Assembly (NCBI GenBank): GCA_020027645.1
Contig: JAHKKM010000005.1
Location: 1-46,701 of the forward strand
Reading direction: 5' to 3'
DNA: 46,701 nt
From: Pseudomonadota bacterium
GTDB lineage: Bacteria; Pseudomonadota; Gammaproteobacteria; Steroidobacterales; Woeseiaceae
Of the stretch, positions 34,611 to 42,474 are shown one piece after another. A model generated the notes under the pieces. That model searched no databases and had not been told where the DNA came from. It was given only the letters and a program-made list of their open reading frames with translations. The position numbers and the translations under genes are program-made. The first letter of the stretch is position 1; every line of letters begins with the position of its first letter.

Positions 34611-36152
34611 TTATTCGTTTTTCTCGGGCGTGACAGTGCGAAACACAGCTGCCATATAGTCGCTCAAGTCCTCGCCGATCTCTTCGGCGGATTCCGGTGC
34701 GATCCCCGCCAGGGTCCTGGCCAGGGATTTCTTGAACTCGAGCTGCATCTCGCGGGCAATCTGCACCCGTTGCGCCTGCGGCGATCCTGCACCGTGCATG
34801 GACTCGGTTAGGTAACCCACCGCATTCCGCCCGAGCGTCATGTTCTCGATCAGGCGGACGATGCGCAGCCTGTCCTCGGTCGCAATCTCCTTGCGTCCTT
34901 TCAGGTATTTGCGGATCAACTCGCCAATCGCCGGGTTCTCAAGATCCTGCTGCGATGGTGCCGTTGCTACAATGCCACCGGCAAGGTCCTGCGCCAGCCG
35001 GCCGATCTCGTACGGGATGCGGGTGACGTGATGCTTGCACACGTTGGCGATCATGTTGTCATTCTGATAAACGCCCGATTTCATTTTCGATGCCTGGTAA
35101 CTGGAGGCGATGCCGGTGCTGTAAATGGTTTCGTTGAGATGCGTCATCTCGACCAGTTTGTCCTGGATGTGCGAGGCCTTTTCCACGCCGTTGTAGTCCG
35201 CAATTGCCGCTGCGGCACCGATCAGCACATCGCCGACGCCGGATTTGCAGACGTAGCTCCGGCGGTGATAGCAGGTGAAGCGCTCGACCAGCGTGGAGGC
35301 AAACTCGTATTCGCCGTCCATGAATATCTTGTCCCGCGGTATGAACACGTCATCGAAGATGACCATGGCCTCCTGCCCGGCAAAACGCGCATTGCCCGAG
35401 TCCATGTCACCGGGTTCCATCGCACGGGTGTCGCAGGATTGCCGGCCGTAAATGTAGGTTATCCCCGGTGCATCGACCGGTACTGCTCCGATTATGGCGA
35501 ATTTCCTGTCCTTGTCGGTCAGGCGCAATGTCGGCATGACCAGCATCCAGTGGGAATTGATGCAGCCGGTCTGGTGTGCCTTGGCACCACGAATGTAGAC
35601 GCCATCCTCGCTGCGTTTGCTGATGTGCACGAACAAATCGCTGTCATCCTGCTGGTGCGGCGCCTTCCCCCGGTCGCCCTTGACGTCAGTCATGGCGCCG
35701 CCGATCACGTAACCGCGGCTCTGCACCATCGCCACAAATTCGCGGAAGCGCTGGTGGTATGTCGTGCCATGTGCTTCATCGATGTCGAAGGTGACCGAAT
35801 GCAGCGAATTGAGTGCATCCATGCCGACACAGCGCTGGAAGCAGGCTCCTGTCAGTTGCCCGAGTCGGCGCTGCATCTTGTTTTGCATCACCAGATCGGC
35901 CGCACTATCGGCGATGTGCAAAAAACGGCTGATACGTTCACCGGTGATCGGCGAAATGACCGACGCAAGCTCGGGATCGCGCAACGCCAGGTCGTAGGTC
36001 TCGGCAACCGCGTTGATCGATGGGCGAATGACCGGGTGCTCGACCGGATCATCGACAAGGGCGCCGAGATAGTAAATCGTCAGGTCGCGATCGCGCAGGC
36101 TTTCGATATAGTCGCTGCCGCTCCTGATCTGTGTCACCGAAACGTCATCCAT
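34611..36152 (-). CDS. 4-hydroxybutyryl-CoA dehydratase / vinylacetyl-CoA isomerase homologue
   Basis: 513-aa flavoprotein of the HpaB fold. It aligns end to end, as I recall it, with Clostridium aminobutyricum AbfD, which uses FAD and a [4Fe-4S] cluster to dehydrate 4-hydroxybutyryl-CoA to crotonyl-CoA. Matching blocks: HPVIRPSINAV, GACFQRCVGMDA, GAKAHQTGCINSH, YGRQSCDTR, MTHLNETIYSTGIA and TESMHGAGSPQAQR. Cluster ligands Cys104, Cys108, His296 and Cys302 are present, while plain HpaB monooxygenases lack them. The His-Cys spacing (H-x5-C) seems one residue shorter than the H-x6-C I recall for AbfD, and an extra Cys294 is nearby. ATG 36152 is taken over upstream in-frame codons because MDDVSVTQ precedes the homologous region. 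First gene of the operon. Confidence 0.88.
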   Translation of the reverse strand: MDDVSVTQIRSGSDYIESLRDRDLTIYYLGALVDDPVEHPVIRPSINAVAETYDLALRDPELASVISPITGERISRFLHIADSAADLVMQNKMQRRLGQLTGACFQRCVGMDALNSLHSVTFDIDEAHGTTYHQRFREFVAMVQSRGYVIGGAMTDVKGDRGKAPHQQDDSDLFVHISKRSEDGVYIRGAKAHQTGCINSHWMLVMPTLRLTDKDRKFAIIGAVPVDAPGITYIYGRQSCDTRAMEPGDMDSGNARFAGQEAMVIFDDVFIPRDKIFMDGEYEFASTLVERFTCYHRRSYVCKSGVGDVLIGAAAAIADYNGVEKASHIQDKLVEMTHLNETIYSTGIASSYQASKMKSGVYQNDNMIANVCKHHVTRIPYEIGRLAQDLAGGIVATAPSQQDLENPAIGELIRKYLKGRKEIATEDRLRIVRLIENMTLGRNAVGYLTESMHGAGSPQAQRVQIAREMQLEFKKSLARTLAGIAPESAEEIGEDLSDYMAAVFRTVTPEKNE

Positions 36153-36222
36153 GCCGGAATCCCGTCGCTGCTGCGGTGTGCAATTGTAACGAAAAAAGCG
36201 GCGAATTCTTGGCCACGTGAGT

Positions 36223-38115
36223 CTAACCGGCGCGTTCGAGTTCCTCGTGCGCTTCCAGCCAGTTCGCTTCTTCTTTTGCCAGTTGCCAGTTGACGTCGGC
36301 CTGTTCATCCAGCACCGATCTCAGTTCGTCCTTGCGGCCCGCCTCGTACAGCTCGGGCAGAGCCAGGCGATTTTCCAGCTCTTTTTTCCGCGCCTGCAGC
36401 GCGGCGATTGCGGCCTCGGCTTTTTCGATGCGGCGATTCAGCGGCCGCAGGCGCTGGCGTTGCTCGGCTTCGCGTCGTTTTTTGACCTTCCTGTCGTTGG
36501 CGATCGGCTCCGGTTCCGGGGCACGAAGCAAGTTGCTACTCAAGCGGTTCTGAGCCGCAAGCCACGCTGGATAATCGTCGAGGCTGCCTTCGAACTCGGA
36601 TACCTGGCCGTCATGCACCAGCAACAGTTGATCGGTAGTCACTCTCAGAAGGTGCCTGTCATGCGACACGATGACCATCGCTCCGGAAAAATCCTGCAGT
36701 GCAGTAGCGAGCGCTTGGCGCATTTCCAGGTCGAGATGGTTGGTTGGCTCATCGAGCAATAGCAGGTTAGGGCGGTGATAAACGAGCAGCGCGAGTGCGA
36801 GGCGCGATTTCTCGCCGCCGGAGAACGGCCCCGTCGGCATCAGCACAGTATCGCCGGAAAAGCCGAATCCACCCAGGTAGTTCCTCAATTCCAGCTCGCG
36901 CGCCCGTGGCGCCAGCTCATAAAGGTGTTCGAGCGGTGTGCGTTTCGGGTGCAGCTGCTCGACCTGGTGTTGTGCAAAATAGCCGGTCTCGAGATCGTTG
37001 GCGCGCACAAACTCGCCGCTCTGCAATTCCAGTGTGCCCGCGAGCAGCTTGATCAGCGTCGATTTGCCGGCGCCGTTACGGCCCAGCAGTCCGATTCGAT
37101 CGCCGGGCGAGAGACTGAGCCGGACATTCGACAAAACGGTAGTCGAACCGTAGCCAACGGCCGCGTGATCGATACGCAACAATGGCCTTGGAAGTTTCTC
37201 AGGCTCGAGCAGCGAGAAATGAAAGGGCGAATCGACGTGCGCGGGCGCAATGAGCTGCATGCGCTCCAAAGCCTTGATCCGGCTTTGCGCCTGCCGCGCT
37301 TTGGTTGCCTGGGCACGGAACCGGTCGATGTACGAGCGTATGTGGGCGACTTCGCGTTGCTGTTTCTCGAACTGTGACTGTTGATGCGCGAGCCGCTCGG
37401 CGCGGATGCGTTCGAATGCCGAATAGTTGCCGGAGTACAGCGTTGCGTGCCGGTTCTCGATATTGAGAATATGGCCGACGACGGCATCCAGAAAATCACG
37501 GTCATGGGAAATGAGCAGCAGCGTTCCGGGATAGTTGCGTAACCAGCCCTCGAGCCAGATGACAGTGTCGAGATCGAGGTGGTTGGTCGGTTCGTCGAGC
37601 AACAGCAGGGACGAGCGGCACATCAGGGCTCGCGCAACATTTAGTCGCATGCGCCAGCCGCCGGAGAACTCATCGACCGGCCGCGACTCGTCAGCGCTTG
37701 TGAATCCGAGTCCGTGCAGCAATTGCCCGGCCCGACTCCTGGCAGTGTAGCCGTCGACATGAGCGAACTCAGCGTGCAGGTTGGCAAGGGCCTCCCCGTC
37801 GTGATGCAGCTCGGCGTCCTGCAGCAGTTTCTCGATTTTTCGCAGTTCCTGGTCGCCGTCAAGCACGTACTCTATACAGGCGCGGGTATCCGACGGTGTC
37901 TGTTGGGCAATGTGCGCGATGACCCAGTCCGCGGGCACCTGAAGATCACCACCGTCAGCGCCAATCTCACCGAGGATCAGTGAGAACAAACTGGATTTCC
38001 CGCTGCCGTTCGCACCGGTAATGCCGACCTTTTGGCCCGCATGTATCTGCAGGCTGACCTCTTCGAGCAGCAATTTGGCGCCGCGGCGCAGTGCGAGTTG
38101 GTTGAACTGAATCAT
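36223..38115 (-). CDS. yheS: ABC-F ATPase, YheS-like
   Basis: 630-aa soluble protein with two ABC ATPase domains and no membrane part, as in ribosome-associated ABC-F factors. Walker A GANGSGKS (34-41) and a second GRNGAGKS; signatures SGGWRMRLN and SGGEKSRLAL; LLLLDEPTNHLD occurs twice. The linker with Gln/Arg/Lys coiled coil (RLAHQQSQFEKQQREVAHIRSYIDRFRAQA) and a long C-terminal coiled coil match YheS (637 aa in E. coli). ABC-F proteins act at the ribosomal E site; the exact role of YheS is less clear. It is divergent from the sulfotransferase gene and lies 70 bp upstream of the abfD operon on the same strand. Confidence 0.92.
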   Translation of the reverse strand: MIQFNQLALRRGAKLLLEEVSLQIHAGQKVGITGANGSGKSSLFSLILGEIGADGGDLQVPADWVIAHIAQQTPSDTRACIEYVLDGDQELRKIEKLLQDAELHHDGEALANLHAEFAHVDGYTARSRAGQLLHGLGFTSADESRPVDEFSGGWRMRLNVARALMCRSSLLLLDEPTNHLDLDTVIWLEGWLRNYPGTLLLISHDRDFLDAVVGHILNIENRHATLYSGNYSAFERIRAERLAHQQSQFEKQQREVAHIRSYIDRFRAQATKARQAQSRIKALERMQLIAPAHVDSPFHFSLLEPEKLPRPLLRIDHAAVGYGSTTVLSNVRLSLSPGDRIGLLGRNGAGKSTLIKLLAGTLELQSGEFVRANDLETGYFAQHQVEQLHPKRTPLEHLYELAPRARELELRNYLGGFGFSGDTVLMPTGPFSGGEKSRLALALLVYHRPNLLLLDEPTNHLDLEMRQALATALQDFSGAMVIVSHDRHLLRVTTDQLLLVHDGQVSEFEGSLDDYPAWLAAQNRLSSNLLRAPEPEPIANDRKVKKRREAEQRQRLRPLNRRIEKAEAAIAALQARKKELENRLALPELYEAGRKDELRSVLDEQADVNWQLAKEEANWLEAHEELERAG

Positions 38116-38238
38116 GGCGCGGCATTGTACGGGAAAATACTCAATTGGCAGCGCCAATCAGTGCAGCTGACTTGATTGCGACCTGCCCCTATACTGCCGC
38201 TGTATGAAATCGATCCATCACGAGACAGACGAACGCAC

Positions 38239-39831
38239 ATGCCAGTAATGCAGTCACAAAAGCAGAAACTTCACGCATTGCTAAACCGCGGTTTTAATTT
38301 GCTGGAGAAAGGCGATATACGCGCAGCAGCGGCCTGCTGCCAAGAGGCGATCCAGATCAAACCGGACCTCGTGCAGGCGCACTTCTTGGTCGGGCTGGTG
38401 GCACTTGAGGCAAAAGATCGCAAAAACGCATTCAGTGCTTTCGGTTCGGTGACCAAGCTCGACCCCGCACATGCAGCGGCCTGGGCGCATCTTGCAAAGC
38501 TCTACATGAGCGAAGGGCAGGTGAACCTCGCCGATAAAGCGTTGCGCGAAGCCAGGAAGGTAGAGTCCGACGATCCGATGGTCAACGATCTTCTCGGCAC
38601 CGTCGCCTCGCTCATGGGCGAGTACGACGATGCAAGGCGATTCTATGAACGCGCGACCGGCAAAGCGCCGAAGCACACGCCGTTCCTGCAGAATCTCGCC
38701 AATAACCTTGTCTACCACGGCCTGACCTCGGACGCGCAAGAGATTTTCGAGAAAATCGTCGCGCTTCAGCCGGAAAGTCCGCAGGCGCACTGGTCGCTGT
38801 CGGCATCGGGCAAGGCAAAGGAGCACTCGCACATCGACCAGATGCATGAGCTGGCACAGAGAAAAGGCAATCATCCGCGATCACTGGCGTTCTACTACTA
38901 CGCGATCGGCAAGGAATACGAAGACCTGGAGGAGTGGGACGCGGCGTTCGATGCTTTCAGCAAAGGCGCGGAGCAGCGCCGCATGACGGTCGAGTATGAC
39001 GAGAACGCTGAAATCGAGATGTTCGAATTCCTTACGCAAAATTTCACGGCAGACTGGCTGGCCTCTGGCGAACGGGGCCACGATAGCGTGGCGCCCATCT
39101 TCGTTCTGGGTCAGCCTCGAAGCGGCACTACGCTCATCGAGCGCATCATCAGCAGTCATCCGCAGGTGCATTCCGCCGGCGAGCTGCAACAGTTCGGGCT
39201 GGCGATACGACGACTCAGCAATTATCAGGACCCGAAGCGATTCTCGGCCGGCCTGTTCCGGGAGGCGATGAAGCTCAATGTACGCAAGATCGGTGGCATG
39301 TACCTGGAGACCACGCGAAAGATGCAGGGCGACACGCCGAGGTTCATAGACAAGCTGCCGCAGAACTACCTGTACATTCCGCTGATTCTCAAAGCGTTGC
39401 CCAACGCGAAAATCGTGCACCTGGTGCGTGACCCCCGCGATGCATCGTTTTCGAGTTTCAAGCAGTTGTTTGCCGATGCTTACCTGCATTCCTACGATCA
39501 GCGCGAGATGGCGCGCCATCATGCGAGATACTGGCACCTGATGCGCAGTTTGCGCGAGCGCTTCCCGGGTCGCTTCTACGATATCTCCTACGAGGACACG
39601 GTGCGAAACCTCGAGCGCAACGCACGTGGCCTGATCGAATACCTTGCGCTTCCGTGGGACGAGCGCTGCCTCAGTTTTCACCAGCAGAAAACGGCTGTGT
39701 CGACGGCGAGTGCGGTGCAGGTTCGCGAGCCGGCCCATACGCGCTCGATCGGTCGCTGGCGACGATATGAAACACAGCTTGCGCCGATGCTCGAAGAGCT
39801 GCAGTCTGCAGGGGTCGAATTGCCGGATTGA
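38239..39831 (+). CDS. TPR-containing sulfotransferase
   Basis: 530-aa protein. The N-terminal half is a run of tetratricopeptide repeats (about 8-250). The C-terminal half is a PAPS-dependent sulfotransferase: 5'-phosphosulfate loop GQPRSGTTLIERI (291-303), FIDKLPQNYLYIPLI, the 3'-phosphate site HLVRDPRDASFSSFKQLF, and a late GLIEYLALPWDERCL-SFH segment. The catalytic part resembles protein-tyrosine/glycan sulfotransferases with Arg-Ser-Gly-Thr-Thr. ATG 38239 is used; ATG 38248 is possible. It lies 119 bp before a TonB-dependent receptor, a pairing I recall seeing repeatedly in marine proteobacteria. The acceptor is unknown; a protein or surface glycan is possible. Confidence 0.87.
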   Translation: MPVMQSQKQKLHALLNRGFNLLEKGDIRAAAACCQEAIQIKPDLVQAHFLVGLVALEAKDRKNAFSAFGSVTKLDPAHAAAWAHLAKLYMSEGQVNLADKALREARKVESDDPMVNDLLGTVASLMGEYDDARRFYERATGKAPKHTPFLQNLANNLVYHGLTSDAQEIFEKIVALQPESPQAHWSLSASGKAKEHSHIDQMHELAQRKGNHPRSLAFYYYAIGKEYEDLEEWDAAFDAFSKGAEQRRMTVEYDENAEIEMFEFLTQNFTADWLASGERGHDSVAPIFVLGQPRSGTTLIERIISSHPQVHSAGELQQFGLAIRRLSNYQDPKRFSAGLFREAMKLNVRKIGGMYLETTRKMQGDTPRFIDKLPQNYLYIPLILKALPNAKIVHLVRDPRDASFSSFKQLFADAYLHSYDQREMARHHARYWHLMRSLRERFPGRFYDISYEDTVRNLERNARGLIEYLALPWDERCLSFHQQKTAVSTASAVQVREPAHTRSIGRWRRYETQLAPMLEELQSAGVELPD

Positions 39832-39950
39832 CAGCTGCTGCGCACGGGGAGAACAATGTACTTGGTCTAAACGGGTGGCAAGGCAGATCAACGCACCCGG
39901 CAAGATTCGATCTTTGTCCGAATAAGCGAACAAAAACAAGGAGATACGAC

Positions 39951-42347
39951 ATGCGTCGCGCATCCACGAGGAACAGGCACGAGCACCGCGGGGGAGCTAC
40001 AGGATCGTCCGGAGTGCTGCTGCCAGTACCGAGGCGTTCGGCGATTTCGAAGGCCGTCACGGTCGCCATCATGACGGGAGCGCTCGGCGCCGCCCAGGCG
40101 CAGGAAATAGAGGAAATCACCGTTACTGCAACGCGACGCAGCGAATCGGTGCAGGACGTGCCGCTTGCGATCACGGCGATCAGCGGAGAATTCAGCCGCG
40201 ATGTCAATCTGAATGACGTCAAGGACCTGGTGTCGTACACACCGGGTGTCACCGGCAACAGCCAGGACAGCTTTATCGACGCCATCAGCGTGCGCGGAAT
40301 CCGCACCCAGGACTTCGGAGTCGGCGGAGATCCGTCGGCGGCATTTTTCAAGAACGAATTGTACGAGGGCCGCAACGGTTCGGCGGTCACCAGCCTTTAC
40401 GACATCGACCGCGCAGAAATCCTTCGCGGCCCGCAGGGCTTCCTGTTCGGCCGCAACTCCATCGGCGGTGCCTTCAGCGTCCACACCAAGAAAGCCGACG
40501 TCGGCGGTGAGATGAGTGGCTACTTCGATCTGGATATCGGCGAGCGCAGTCATGCGGTAGGCGAGGGTGCAGTCAATGTGCCGATCAGCGATTCCTTCGC
40601 GATGCGATTCGCCGGCTACTACTCCCAGGAAGACGGCTTCGTCCATAATTACTACAACGACACCGACCTCATCGAGCACGAGAAAGGCGCGATACGCTGG
40701 TCGACGCGTTACGAAAACGATGCATTGAGTGTCGATACCACGGTCGAGTACGAGGACCGGCAGCAATCCGGTTCGGTGTATCGGGCAATAGAAACCGGCG
40801 ATATCTGGGAGTCCTTTGAGGCGGCACTCGGTGACGTAACAATTCGTGGCGATAAGCGCGATACCGACAGCGACCAGTCGGGCGGCGACAACGACGATGC
40901 GACCATCCTGACGCTCGGCTTGCGCGTCGACTACGATCTTGATTTCGCAACGCTGACATCGCTGACCGGCTACAAGGATCACGATTACTACTACAACGAA
41001 GACTATGACGGCACGCCGTTGTCCATCGTCAATTACCGTCAGGACCAGACCGGCGATTACATCCAGCAGGAGTTGCGCCTGACCTCGGACACCGAGGGTG
41101 CGTTGTCATGGTATGCGGGCGTGTCGTTCTACCAGGAAGAGATCGATGCACGCTTCCAGTTCATGGGACAGGAGGACTATTTCTGCCAGTACTACGGCTA
41201 TTATTACACTGGCACGAACTTCACCGGTTGCGTGGATTACTATGAGTACTACGACGGCTCTGTGTTCATCCCGAGCGCGGACGGCAATCTCACCGAGTCG
41301 GGACGCATCGTCGGCAAGTACACCGGCTGGTCCTCGTATGTCGATCTGAGTTACGAGCTGAATGACAGTTGGGACGTCGGCGTGGGCCTGCGCTATACCG
41401 ACGACAAGAAGGACTTCACTATCAACGTGCCGACGCCGGTCAGTAATCTCGGCGCATATTGGGCCTACGGGTTCTCCACGGCCGGGGATATTACGGACAC
41501 GAAGAGCTGGGACGATCTGCAGATGCGCTTCCTGGTGCGTTTCGAGCCGACCGACACGGCGCTGCTGTACGCGAGTTACACGGAGGGCTTCAAGGCGGGC
41601 GGTTTCGGCAGTTTTGCGTTGACGGACGCGGATGGCATCGGTATCGGCGGTAATACCACGGACGTCACACAGGCGAGCGGCGCATTGCCCAACACCTTCA
41701 ATCCCGAAGTCGCGGATTCCTACGAGATTGGCTACAAGGACACGTTGGTCGACGGTGCCATGATCTTCAACGTCAACGTCTTCTATTACGATTACCAGGA
41801 CCTGCAGGTCGTGGTCTTCGACGGCGGGGCGTCGAACGTCAAGAACGTCGGCAAGGTCAAGAGCCAGGGAATAGAGGGTTCGGTAACGTGGGCACTCGGC
41901 CAGAATTTCGACGTGTTTCTTGAATCGTCCTGGCTGGACAGCGAAGCGACCGAGTTGCAAAGCATCTGCGGTCTGTCCGACCCGAACGGGTGTGAAGGAT
42001 CGCCGCTGTTCTGGGCGCCGGAATTTTCCGGAGCTGTCGTGCTTAACAGTTACTTCAACCTCGGGCAGGGCGAGATCAAGGCCAGTGTCGATGCAACCTT
42101 CGAATCGGAGCGCGGCGGCGGCTGGGAAAACCTGTCATCGACCAAGATTCCGTCGTATGCCGAATATGCATTTCGCATCCGTTACCAGTCGCCGGCGAAC
42201 TGGGGCATCGGCGCCTACGTGGAGAACTTCACCGATGAATTCACCTACGATGGCCAGAACGTTAACGGCGGAATCAATCCCTCGCACTTCTTCGGCCATC
42301 GCCGGCCGCGTACGGCGGGAATGCGCTTCACCTACGAGTGGGAATAA
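39951..42347 (+). CDS. TonB-dependent outer-membrane receptor
   Basis: 798-aa receptor with AAGGAG seven bases before ATG 39951. A long basic signal peptide ends AAQA (about residue 50), followed by TonB box EEITVTA (54-60). The plug domain has DVPLAITAIS, DVKDLVSYTPGV, VRGIRTQD and RAEILRGPQGFLFGRNSIGGA. The beta-barrel ends RPRTAGMRFTYEW. It belongs to the FecA/iron-complex-like group widespread in sphingomonads and marine gammaproteobacteria; the ligand is unknown. An unusual extracellular-loop segment (residues about 406-440) has ten Tyr in 28 residues, Cys412 and Cys427, and acidic neighbours (DYYEYYDG). The frame stays open upstream, but the ribosome site fixes the start. Confidence 0.92.
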   Translation: MRRASTRNRHEHRGGATGSSGVLLPVPRRSAISKAVTVAIMTGALGAAQAQEIEEITVTATRRSESVQDVPLAITAISGEFSRDVNLNDVKDLVSYTPGVTGNSQDSFIDAISVRGIRTQDFGVGGDPSAAFFKNELYEGRNGSAVTSLYDIDRAEILRGPQGFLFGRNSIGGAFSVHTKKADVGGEMSGYFDLDIGERSHAVGEGAVNVPISDSFAMRFAGYYSQEDGFVHNYYNDTDLIEHEKGAIRWSTRYENDALSVDTTVEYEDRQQSGSVYRAIETGDIWESFEAALGDVTIRGDKRDTDSDQSGGDNDDATILTLGLRVDYDLDFATLTSLTGYKDHDYYYNEDYDGTPLSIVNYRQDQTGDYIQQELRLTSDTEGALSWYAGVSFYQEEIDARFQFMGQEDYFCQYYGYYYTGTNFTGCVDYYEYYDGSVFIPSADGNLTESGRIVGKYTGWSSYVDLSYELNDSWDVGVGLRYTDDKKDFTINVPTPVSNLGAYWAYGFSTAGDITDTKSWDDLQMRFLVRFEPTDTALLYASYTEGFKAGGFGSFALTDADGIGIGGNTTDVTQASGALPNTFNPEVADSYEIGYKDTLVDGAMIFNVNVFYYDYQDLQVVVFDGGASNVKNVGKVKSQGIEGSVTWALGQNFDVFLESSWLDSEATELQSICGLSDPNGCEGSPLFWAPEFSGAVVLNSYFNLGQGEIKASVDATFESERGGGWENLSSTKIPSYAEYAFRIRYQSPANWGIGAYVENFTDEFTYDGQNVNGGINPSHFFGHRRPRTAGMRFTYEWE

Positions 42348-42358
42348 GACCGGCGCCC

Positions 42359-42474
42359 AAAATCGGGGTCAGACCACGTTTTCGGAAATCTCGGGCATTA
42401 CCGCTTCATCGGGAAACGTGGTCTGACCCCAGTTTTCCCAGTTTTCGAGAAAATGTGGTCTGACCCCGATTTTA
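42359..42474. repeat. GGGGTCAGACC-family repeat cluster (locus 3)
   Basis: Three related arms lie between the convergent TonB-receptor and M20 genes: AAAATCGGGGTCAGACCACG (42359-42378, running on to 42383), an inverted GGAAACGTGGTCTGACCCC (42412-42430), and a third inverted copy GTGGTCTGACCCCGATTTTA (42455-42474). Arm 1 pairs with either later copy. The last bases form the TAA stop of the M20 gene on the minus strand (42472-42474). Hairpins could terminate transcription from both sides. Same family as 3859-3951 and 11265-11392. Confidence 0.85.

Noticed and set aside
34611-36152. 4-hydroxyphenylacetate 3-monooxygenase (HpaB) as the name
   Set aside because: The Cys/Cys/His/Cys cluster ligands and the TESMHGAGSPQAQR block point to the dehydratase branch.
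35028-36293. 421-codon plus-strand frame opposite abfD-like gene
   Set aside because: Entirely antisense to a full-length AbfD homologue.
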